64,000 nt of DNA. Origin: Hydractinia symbiolongicarpus (taxonomy: Eukaryota > Cnidaria > Hydrozoa > Anthoathecata > Hydractiniidae). Below the pieces are notes generated by a model that saw only the letters and a list, made by a program, of their open reading frames with translations, searched no databases and was not told the origin of the DNA. This document shows, one piece after another, positions 13,501 through 25,500 of the stretch. The stretch is taken from the NCBI RefSeq assembly GCF_029227915.1, contig NC_079882.1:25611001-25675000 (forward strand). Reading direction: 5' to 3'. Numbering within the stretch: position 1 is the first letter of the stretch; every line of letters begins with the position of its first letter. The position numbers were made by a program, and so were the translations under genes.

Positions 13501-16500
13501 GCATGTGTGATCCTATATCTACGTAATTTTGTGTTGAATGTAATTCTAATCTATTTATACTTTGCAATCACATTGAGCACATTGAAATGATTTGCTTTTG
13601 GTAATAGAGCAATATAGCAGGTATTATTTTTAGGTTTAATTGAGACGTATTTCACAACCTAGTGCCCAGGACTTAATTATTAATTCCTATTAAAAATTTT
13701 GAAAAATGTTAAAATTAAAGTATAGATAATAATTTTCTTTTTTTATCTTCGCTACCTTCCAGCAACATGTGGCCACTTAAAATATCAAAAATAATTATAA
13801 AATACAATTAATAAGACACACGCAACTATCTCCTCCTCATTGCCACCATTCATTTTATTATGTACACTGTGATTGCTGAGATATAAATAGATAACAAAAT
13901 TCTATAAACATTAGAAAAGAACGTTCCGTACATCGCTGTTACAGACAATCCGTGATAATTATTATGTTGTTTATTTTTATGCCAAACAAAACCTAAATAT
14001 ACATAAAAAACAGAGATTTTACTTTAGGTTTATAACCTGATAGAATGGTTTTTTATTTGTTTGTTTGTTTAATCGCAGGAAGCAAGAGTTATTATTGGCT
14101 GAAACTAATGTCTACCAATAAAAAGAAAACAGCATTGTCTGATTTAATACTGTCGGCATTAGCAGAAGATCGACTTGTCAAATTAATTTTAATTCATTAT
14201 TATTTCGGCAATCGAAGACAAGGAAGTTAAGGCTAAGAGATTCGCTAGTTCAGACACTCGGTTCTCGTGTTTGGGGTTCATGAGTTTAAACGTCCCCCAC
14301 TTGTCTCCAGCATGAAAAAACAGAAAACACGCACATGTTTGTAAAATGATTAGGGTAAGTAAAATACGCTGAATTTTTTTCTTAACATGATGGGGGTTAT
14401 GCAAAGGTGCGGGTTAGTAAAACACATTGATTGAAATTTTATGCGGGTTATACTAACGTGCGGGCTATCTGATAGCATCTAGTTTATAACTCCCTACAAA
14501 AGCTGAGCTGCGTGTTATACGATGTGCGGGTTATATACCAGAAAATACGGGAACAGAAAGGTTAAGTCATTCGACTTTTCTAAAGTTATATGGTATTATT
14601 CCTCTCTAAGTGGAAAAATACACTGAAAGAGAGGAACAATGGAAAGATCTGTCATTCCAATGTTAGTTACGTCATTCGCATCTAATGTGTAGAACTTAAA
14701 AACACTGATCAAGAAAATGATAGGTGAATGTGATTTTATTAAACGGTTGAAGAGATATTGGATTTAAAGAATTTTTAATAGTTACCAAACGGTATAACCA
14801 GAAACAGTTAGGTTGACCAAGCTCTAGGTTGTCCGTAGGTACCCATGCAGGAGATGATATCAGTTATTTTCACTGGTTCCCAAGTAATTTGGCCTCAATA
14901 TTTTAAGCACAATACAATGGTTTTACTAATCTTCCTTTAATGTATTGATGCCTATCATCCCTATTTACCTGGTTACACATGTCAAAGTTTTAACTCTGCT
15001 GTGTAACAAATGAAACAAAAGAATATCATCCTTGCAAGCGTTACACACAGACTTAGTTTATTATTAAAACAGATTATGTATGATAGCATAGAGTAGAGCT
15101 TTATCCAGTAAAATATCTACTTGATGAGAGTGGTTATCTTCATTTGCCAGTGAAGTATATTCACTTAAAAATTGAAGGTTTTACAAGTGTACTGTTAGAT
15201 TTAAGTGACTCATAGTATGAATGCCTTGCTCCTTTAGACAGAAGTAGTGTCAGGATACAGATGATAATTTAAAGAGAATTGGAGTGCGATGAATAAATAA
15301 GTGAGTACAGAGACCAGTTAGTTTTAAGAACAAACTATTTGTGGAATAATAATACATAATGAAAACTTGTTAGAGCAGATTTTTGCAGCAAAGTAGTTTG
15401 GATACAGGACTAGTCAAGTCGAGATCAGTTTAGAAGGTTGCTGTTAATATGATAGTGATGATAATAAGTCTAACATGAAAGTGTATTTACTAATAATCAA
15501 TTTGATGTTGTTTTATGTTAGGAGTTATGTCAAGCAATGATGTCATTGGGAATGATGGAAATAGAAATGGGTAACCTTGAAGATGCTAAAAATTCATTGA
15601 TATCAATTGATCAACTTTCTGAGTTGTGGGAAGTTACTAATCCCGATTTAACTCTTCTTCATGCTTTGTCACTCTTACATTGTGGTGTTTGTTTTCAAAT
15701 GAGAAGGGAACCTTTTTCAACCATTGCGTTTATGCAAAAAGCTAAATCTATTAAAGATGATATTCATGAGGTAGTAAATGAAGTTTTTTTTTGAAAAATA
15801 TTAAAAAGCCATCAGTTTTTGTCTATTTTATTTTCTATTTTTTATGTTGTTATTTTTTTTAACAGGATGCTATCAAGTTATATGATGAAAATGCAGATTT
15901 ATTTTGGAATAAGCAGGAGTACAACAAAGCATATGTATTTTATTCTATGAAGAAAAACCTATGTGATGTATTTGGATTTGAAAAAAGGATTCAATTCAAC
16001 TGTATCACAGATTTGGCACATTGTCTGGTGAAGTTGGGTGAAGAAAAAAGAGCATGTGATATACTGTCTCAATTAGTTTGCCAATATAAGAAAATAGATA
16101 TGGTATTTATGTTACATTATATTGTACTTGTTGTTATATATCATTACATCATTTTGTTTTGCAGATTGCTTCTTCCATTGAAGAGTAAACTCAGAAAACT
16201 AAATACCTTAGTGAAAGAAGAAAAACAATTGTGAAAAAGAATGTTAAAATGGGAACATTCTATCCACATTTTCTGGGCCAAAAAACCCCTAAGTATGCTA
16301 ATGATAATAATAATTTAAAAATATAAGCAGAAAGCTTTTCGTTTTATTATAAAAGCATCAACAGTCTACATAATCTTTTTTAAACAAAATCATTTTATAT
16401 TTCATTGTAAGTATTTTTCATGAATTTAATTACAAAGTAGTTCATATTAGGCACAATAGGCCTATACAGTTATTATTGGACAAATTGCAATAATTATGGA

Positions 16501-16516
16501 TTCTTCAAGTGATTGT

Positions 16517-16557
<41 letters not shown>

Positions 16558-19500
16558 TCTCGGCTTAACGTCCGTTTTCCATGCTAGCATGGGTTGGACG
16601 GGGTATATTAATGACCCTCTTCCAATCTGATCTAGACTGTGTTAGCAATATAAATAATACGTAGATATTGTAGCAACTTCCTTTGAATCGATAAATTTCA
16701 AGGTCTTAAATATTTTAATTTGGTATCATCATTAACAAGGTTTTCACAAAATCTATTGTACTTATTGATCTGTATTCCTCAATTTTGCATGCCAGTTCAA
16801 GAACGTAAATAACATTGATTAAAATTAAGCAAATGTCCAGTCTGTTGGTATTACTGCTGAATTATAAAACCAGGAAGATCAATATATAGGTTATTGTTAG
16901 ATATCACACTCTTAAGATAATGTGAGAGTGTGGACAGAGAATTATGTCTCTACTTGTATCGCCTTTAAGCTGCCGCTGTACAGTTTGGAAAGTCATGATG
17001 TAGTGTTTCTTGTTTTGTGTTGCAAATGCTGCAGGTACTGTTTGTTATTGTCCCCCGTGTTTTGAGATTTCCTTTTGTTAGCGAAGCAAGTATCAGGTAA
17101 TTTTTAAAAAATGTGAACATATTGGAGAGCATTTTTACCAACTACTAATTCTTTTCTGGTCAACCCTGCTCATGTATTAGTTTCATTACTTTACACTTTA
17201 ATGCTTATGGTTTCAAGGGCCAAAGATTGCACATTCTCCATGCAAGGTTGATGAATTAAAAAGAGCAAACAGTGAGCATCATTTTGTTGATTTTTATGTT
17301 CAACAAATCTTCTGAATAATTGTAGTATAATTATTACTTCATCTTCTGTAGAAGTAAGTCATTGTTTGGACTAGTATAGAAAGCATATGACCTTTGCCAA
17401 AAATTCAAGCATCAAGGTCTTTTTGTGGTTATAAACTGCTAAGAATGAAGTCTACCCTTTTACAGCACAAGGGACTTGTTGACACTAAAATGTTTCTTAT
17501 TATTATTTTGCTTCCATATCTTTGGTAGTACCAGTAAACCATCTTTTCAAAATACCCATGATTGTAATCTTCATCTTTATTATGCTGCCCAGATTTGTAT
17601 AGGTAAAACGTTGGTGTCATCTGGATGTATACTTGTTACAGAGTACAAATGAGCAGTCTTTTGAAAACTACGATAAAATTTCATTAAGTACAGCAGACTT
17701 TGGCTTTACAACGAAACACATTACACGTTCTCAGAGAAATCTCAAATCACTTTTATTCTGTTTTACAATAATTCCAGTAAAATATAAAGAGAGAGTGTTC
17801 ACTATCGTTTTTGTATCTTTATTTTTGGAGTCCACAGTGAATGTTGATGGGAAGATTTTTTTCAGAGTGATTTAGTAACCTTCATGGTAGCTTTTTCAGC
17901 TATTTCAGCTATCTACTTCATTTCGTTTACATAAGTGAATCTTAATCTTGTTTTACAGGATTTTCTAAATTGATCTCTTATATTCATATTGCGTTTTAAC
18001 TTCGTTATTTAACTTAACATCCTTCCAGTTGCCGGATTTTATACATTTTTTAATTTAAAGAGCAAATTTTGCTTAAGGAGTGAGTATTATTTTCTTTGTA
18101 TAATCCTAATCCAAATTTGACTCATTTAAACGATATATAGGCTCCCAGTCATATTCTTACATTGATTTAGGTTACATGTCCTTATTTCCTTCTTCCAGAA
18201 CTTTTGGTTGTTTATCTTTTTAACACACCTGATAGCATCATGGTTGCTACACGATGTCAAAATTATGCTGGTACTTTTTATAGTGGACACTTTATTTGAT
18301 AACATAACATCAATTAAGGTAGTGTTGTGGACTAATATTTTGCTTAAATCCATAAATAATTAGCATGTCTTTACAGTCTCTGTGATCGTTACCTTCAAGG
18401 TAATTAACATTAACGTCTCCTTGATGTATGCACAACTTTGAATGTTCGCGAAGCAGCATGATTAGCGAATGGACTTGAGAACAGTGATGGTCGTTGGCTT
18501 TGTATCATAATTAGGATCCTTAATGTCTTTGAAGTAGAAAAAGGACAATAGAGGGTGAAAATAATCTATTTTCATAACATTTGAAAAAATGTTGTCAACT
18601 ATGCATTGCAAGACCACTTGTAATGATATCCTAGGTTTAGACACAACTCCTACAGTAATAAAATACTAAAAAATAAATATTATTACTGGTGTTCATTGAG
18701 AAAAATAAGTTTACCATGTTTTTTTAGGATTGACAGCAAGATATTGTTTAGCGTAGCAGTTATTCGCAGGTACCATATGGTTGAAAAATTAAGTACAACA
18801 GTACAAGTCAAGACAACTAGGACTCTAATGTAAAATTGCAACTTTCAACTTAGTGAAAGAAAAGTATTTGAAATCTATAGTTTCTTCTTTATTAATCCTT
18901 AACCAATTCATTAAATGAGGTATATTCTTATTTCCTATGTTAACCAGATGTCCATAATCATATTGTCCTCAATTCTAAATGGTTGGAATTTTCCAGTGAT
19001 CACATTACTTTCTCTCCATTCAAAGCCAAGAGTCATTCTAACTCTTATGCATACATACATACATACATACATACATACATGAAGCATTGTCTGGATCAGT
19101 TTCCCATTCATTGCTGCTCATCCACTCTTCTAATTCATGAGTCTTATATCTCCAATATTTATCTCTTTTCTTCATGTAAATATAAAATTCTGCATGCCAT
19201 TATCAACATCACTTTGTTCATGTGAAGTCAAAAGGCATTTGTTGTAATTGTGGACACTAGTAGTAGGTTCTCGTTGTTTGGGTTCAGCTGTCAAAGGTTC
19301 TTCCTTTAAAACTCCTAATCACGGTCAGACAATATTTTTTCACATAATGAATTATCTAAATCGATTTTATCAGCACTATTAAACAAAATTTCATCTATAT
19401 CATTTTGTTTTTTTTGAGAACCTTTTATCTCTACCATATTTAAAATTGTATAAAAAAGAATTGCAGCATCTACGAACTAGCATTATTTAGTTTCTTGACA

Positions 19501-22500
19501 ATAAGATTATCTGGTTCACGTGAATTGAGTTTCTGCTTGCAGATTCACCCTTGTAGACAGTAAAACCTAAAAACGCTGGTACCCACAGGGCAGGTAATAT
19601 GGAAAAATAATATTTTTTTTATCACATCCTCTTGTGGGTAAGAAGAAGTGTATCGTTAACTAGGTCATTAGGCTTTAATTTTACTTTTTGTTTAATATTA
19701 TGGGAATTAAAGCACTATTGATATGTGTAAAAGTATAGTGCTACGAATAAACGAACTAAAATATTATAATAGTTGACATTAGTTGTTTTTGGAGTAATTG
19801 TTTTTGATGACATGGTATATTTCCTTAGTTAAGAGGTACTCATATCTAAAGTTTGATATTATCAGCAGCATGCACTAAAAAAAAAAAAATTGAACAAGGA
19901 GTTTTTTTAAAGCATTGTATTCTCTGTCATCATTTTAGAGATTTTCAAAAAGGCTTCACGCTATTGCAAGTGACTTGAAGAAAGATACTAATCATGCAAT
20001 AAATGTTTACAAATGGGCTTTAAAAACTGCACCTGAGGAAGAAAAAAAATATGTTGCTTTGCTTAATGCAGACATTTCATTCAATCTCATGAAAACAAAG
20101 GATTATAACAATGCTGTCAAATTTGCAAAGAATTGTACAAGAATAAGACCAGATTGGCCCAAGGTGAGATATTCTTTCTAAATTTATTTTTTTACCATAT
20201 GTTCAAACAAGTATTTTGTTTCCATTTTGTTACAGGGATATTTCCGGTTGGGAACAGCTTTTTTTAAAGTTCGGATGTACAGTCAAAGCTGGAAAAAATT
20301 GAAAGAAGGTCTTGCATTGGTTTCAGATGAGCCTTCTCAAATGAGTTTTTTGATGGAACTTTTCAAAGCCAAAATTCATTCTGGTATGTATGACTGACAA
20401 AACACATTTCCCGGCTCCCTGAAAATGTTATTTTGCTCAAACTTCCAAAGGAGTGTTAATTGAAAAATGAACCATTATTATCTTTTTTATCTCATTATCT
20501 TTTTCTCTTTTCGTACAAATAAGTACTAAGAACTGAGTTATCAAATTAATGCACAGTGTTGCCAAAAAAAAATCTTACAACATTTGATTTAAAAATTGGA
20601 TTGTGTTAGCAACACAATGTTGTAAGTTTTTCAATTTTGGCAATGTTACTAGATTAGTCAATAAATCTTCCTCTTCTTTCTGTAAAACCGAGTCAGAAAA
20701 AATCACATTAACAATGTCTTACCAACTTACATTTTCACAATTTTAGTGTAAGCTAATTCACTTTTCACCAAAAGTCCAAATCTGTATGAGATAACAAAAT
20801 TTTTGTTAAACAAGAACTTATAGTATCCTTAAGCAACAGCTCATATAACAAGTTTTATTAAGCAGGTTTACTTAGACATATTAATGTCATATTAATATAT
20901 TTTATCAAGTTATATGTACAGATTAACAGTTTAAATCTTTCTTTTAATTTAGACATTGAAGAATTTTTGCACCTTGATGTTTCTGAAACAGTTTGTACAA
21001 AACTACTTGAGAAACTTGTGAAAGAAAAAACATGGTGTATTATTGAAAATATTATGTTATTTTCCTCTCTCAGCAAACATATCAAAAGAGACAGCATACC
21101 ATTTTTAAAGGCAGTGGAGAACTCAACATCTGAAAAGTTTATAGAATTTCTAATTGACAAAAAATTTAGCCTGAATGAAGACTTGGAAATTTCCATTGTG
21201 GCAGCACTACGAAAGGATTGGTTTAAAGTTGGTTTTAAGTTACTGTCCTTCTGCCAAGAAGTCTTAAGCAATACTCATTCACCTCTTCAAAAATGTGTTG
21301 AATTAATAATAAAAACAGGTACATAAATTGTTTGTTTGTTTGGTTGTTGAATGATGTCTTTTCATGTACCTATATTATCTATATTAACAAATGTTTTTAG
21401 AAAATGCAAAAAAATACAGTACTTCAAATTTTTTTTTCATTTTCTGTTTTAGAAAAATGGAAATTTTTAAGGCACTTTTTGTCTGTATCTTTGGTGGATC
21501 AAGACGACAGGACTTCTGCTATCATGTTGTGTTGTAAAGGTCCATGCAATCAATGTAAATTAAATATCATACAGGAAATGACAAATACTGGTCCTTTAAA
21601 TATTGATAAAAATCTCTTATTAAAAAAAATAAAAGAACCTGATCCAAGATTGCAATTGTTATATCAATATAGTGAACCTGTAGAACTTAAACTGAAAGAA
21701 AGCACTTCTGAATTCAAATTATCGTCTGTGCTTGAACCCCAGAAAACTGAGGAAAAGAAAAAGAAAAAGAAAAAAAAGAAGAAAAAGAAGAAAAATGTTA
21801 TTGTTAGTGTTGACCAATTGCAGATATCAGTCAGAAATGCACCTTCCCAAACTGCTACTAAGGTTGCGAGCAATGAGGACTTGGTAATTCCAATACTGGA
21901 AGATGTATCAAAAGAAATTAGTTCTTTGATAGATTCATTTGGATTGGTTAATGACCAAGCAAAACAAATAAAAAAAGATTCTACTGCAGAAATAGATCAA
22001 AACTTAAGTTCTCTAATTGAGACATACTCGCCACAGCCAATTTCTGCACATCCATCTGACAAAAAAGATGAAAAATATTTAGAAGAGAATGAAGAAGCTG
22101 AGAAGGAAGAAGAAAAAGAAGAAAAAGAAGAAGAAAGAGGAGATGAAGAGGATGGGACAGATGGAGAGATCGTTGTACTTGATGGTTTACCATGGGAAGT
22201 TGAATGCACCAGTGATGTTTGGCAGGTATTGAAAGATAATAGCTTAGATCCGCTTTTAAAAAAAATGATTTTAAAAAAGATTAAGAAGTTAGCTTGTGGA
22301 GACTGGTCAAGAGGAATAGCTAAGCGTTTAGAAGGAACCAAAGATGGAATAAGATTGTATGAAGCAAAAATCAACAAAGGGAGTCGTATTTTATGGGAGG
22401 TTTCTATATCATTTTCTGCTCGTTGTAGTATGGACACTGTTCAGTTAGATGCCATTGACATAGAAAAGGAATGGGAAAATGGTGCTGTGTATGTAGATAA

Positions 22501-25500
22501 AATTCGTGTTTGGAATATTGCATTACATCATGACGATGTTCCCAAGATGATAGAGAAAATCATTAATTCACATGAAAGAGGGCGAGCATGTCTTATTCGA
22601 AAACAATTGAAGGGGATTAAAAAAGATCCAATGGAAGTTAAACATGAGAAATTACCAAACATTTACATCAATGAGAAGTATGCAAAGGAGTTTATGAAAA
22701 AAATGTCCTCAAGTAAACCAATACAACCTGTTGAGGACGAAAACCGTTATCTTTTCTTTCCACCAGCAAGTCCCAATCAACAAGAGTTTCATATTTTAAA
22801 ATTTTATGCTTTCACTTCAGCAATGGCAAGTAGGATTCTCAGTTTAACACGTTCTCAATGTGATTTTCCATTTCAAGTTAGTGAGCTAGAGCATACCGTG
22901 ATTCACTTGGAGCCCAAAAATAAATGTTCTATTCTGCTTCTTGGTAGAAGTGGTACTGGAAAGACTACATGCTGTTTGTATCGTCTTTGGGCACATTATA
23001 GGAATTATTGGAACAATGCACAGCATGCTGGCCCTTTACTGCCAAAGCTTAAAAAACCAGAGTTTGAGGAAGAGGATGATCAAATCACACAGATTGAGGC
23101 ATACGTTACAAAGGATGACGCAACTTCAAATGGAGAGGACAATGTTGTACCTTGTCTGTGTGAAGGAGCTTGTAATTGCGAATTTTTAAATCTCCAAATA
23201 GAGCAATCAGAAGACATTGTATTGCTGGAAAAATGTAAAAAGAATGACACCCATTGTGACACAGTTTTAAATGACGAAGTTGAAAGCAAGGATGAAGATA
23301 AAGGGACTACAGAAGAGTTTGAGGAGTATGAACATCTCCGCCAACTTCTGATTACAAAAAATGAGGTTCTGTGTAATGAAATAAAAAAGAACTTCAAAGA
23401 ATTGTGTGATGGCAGCCTAACAAACAATTTTAATGCAGATGAACTAGAAATGACATCTATAAAAGAGATTCCTGTTGATAGGTATCCTTTATTTATAACT
23501 ACAAAAGATCTTCTCTTGTTGTTAGACGTTTCTCTAGAAAGCCCCCCATTTTTTAAAAGAGATGAAAATGGCAAGATGGTTGAAGATATACCTGGCTGGG
23601 GTGAAAACAAAACTCATTTGTCATATTTGCCATTATTTGATGAAGATCTCAGTGATAATGAAAATGAAGAGTTTTTAGAAAATGATGATAGCGGTAGTGA
23701 GGATAACCCTACAGTTGGATCTGAACAACGAATCAGAAACAAGAAAGGAGATTTAGTACGTAGGGTAGAAGTAACATATGAAGTGCTTCTTAACGAGCTC
23801 TGGCCCATAATTAGTAAGGGTAAAAGCACTGATTGTCACCCTTCTCTTGTTTGGATGGAAATAAAATCCTTTATAAAAGGATGTGCCAAATCATTTCTTA
23901 ATGAAACTGGAACTTTAACATTGGAAGAATATAAAGAGATTGGACGTAAAAGGGCACCTAACTTTACAGGTGACAGAGAAAGTATTTATGCAATGTTTAA
24001 GCAGTATGAGAAAGTAAAAAAATCACTGGGTTATTTTGATGAGATGGATGTTCATTTTAACATGTATAAAAGAATGAAAAATTTTGTTGTTCCGGAATGG
24101 GGATTTCATCAGATATTTGTGGATGAAACTCAAGATTTTACTCAAGCAGAATTACTACTTCTCTTACGATGCAGTTTAAATCCCAATGCCATGTTCTTTT
24201 CCGGGGACACTGCTCAAAGTATTATGAATGGTGTTGCATTCAGATTTTGTGATCTTCAATCATTGCTTTTTATAGCTAAGAAAGAGTTCGATCAAAATAA
24301 GATTCTTCCTCTGGTGGCGGTACCAAAGAAGATTCACCAGTTAACGCATAACTACCGATCACACAGTGGTATTCTACAACTAGCTTCTGTTATTGTTCAG
24401 TACCTGAAATTGTTGTTTCCTGAATCGTTTGACCATTTGCGACCAGATGTTGGGTTGTTTCCTGGACCGAAGCCTGTGATTTTAGATACTAGTGATTTTT
24501 CAGAACTTGCTATGTTGTTGCAAGGCAGTAAACGTGAAACTTCTGCCATTGAATTTGGAGCACATCAAGTTGTTCTTGTTCAGAATGAGAAAAGCAAAGA
24601 AGAACTTCCTGCTGAACTGAGTTATGGTTTGGTTTTAAGTATTTATGAAGCAAAAGGTTTGGAGTTCGATGATGTCCTACTGTACAACTTCTTTAAGGAT
24701 TCTCAGGTAAAGTGTGATTCTTTCCATTGATTACACAGAGTTAATATTTGAAATATAATACACTTAATGCTATTTATCTAGGAAATATCCCATCAATGAA
24801 ATATTTTCTTGATAAGTTTGGGAAAATTTTGCAAAATTTTCTAAATACAAAAGATAAACTGGAAGTTGTTAAAAGAACTGCATTAATTCGAGATTTTTAT
24901 TGTTATTACCTTTCTGCTTATTTTTTTCCTGTTAGTATGGTATCGGTTTTTATTAAGTCAAACAAATTATGTCTTGGTATACTATGAAAAGCAAGAGTTA
25001 TCAATTTATTTTTTTATGTATACTTAATATATTATGTTTCTTTGATATATGTAGAGTCATATATTATATATTGTTTTTTTCAGGCTTTAGAGGAATGGAG
25101 AGTTATTTCAAGTAATATCAAAAACTTGACAGAAGAAGAGAATGTCTCTGAAAGTAGCTTGCAAGTGCTTTCGGAAGATTTTTTGGAGCATGAAGCAAGA
25201 CCTTTAGAGTTTGACAAAAACAAGCACAAGCTTTTAAATGCTGAGTTAAAGAAGTTTTATACTGCTGTGACAAGAGCAAGAGTTAATGTCTGGATATTTG
25301 ACGAAGATAAGAAGAAGAGAGGACCTATATTTGAAATGCTTGTAAAGAAATCTCTTGTTAATGTTGTCAAGCTTGATGATGATTCTTCAAAGGAGATTTT
25401 ATTTGCTGAAAAATCTTCACAAGAGGAATGGTATAAACAAGCAGAATATTTTTATGAAAAGGGTCTTTGGAAACTAGCATTAAAATGTTCAGAGAAAGCG

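Larger units (their letters stand above)
16103..19938 (+). other. Gene 1 intron 12, long and repeat-bearing
   Basis: It contains a (CAT)n-linked SINE-like fragment near its left end and a (CATA)n microsatellite at 19050-19080. Several short open frames on both strands have no recognisable domain or conserved splice context. Confidence 0.55.

Noticed and set aside
16165-16188. True end of a separate gene, splitting gene 1 in two
   Set aside because: Exon 12 to exon 13 phases fit, gene 2 has the same continuous order without this exon, and no poly(A) signal follows; kept only as a possible isoform.
17429-18644. Chain of minus-strand frames with faint resemblance to a piggyBac transposase
   Set aside because: Stops interrupt it, catalytic aspartates and the MGGVD motif could not be found, and the match is only by loose pattern.
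22997-23610. Long minus-strand frames opposite the helicase exons of genes 1 and 2
   Set aside because: They are antisense shadows of the conserved coding sequence, rich in Ser and Phe as expected from the reverse strand of Glu/Lys codons.
24748-24987. Open frame inside the gene 1 intron between exons 16 and 17
   Set aside because: Gene 2 has an unrelated, shorter intron here; the conserved protein joins DSQ directly to ALEEW.
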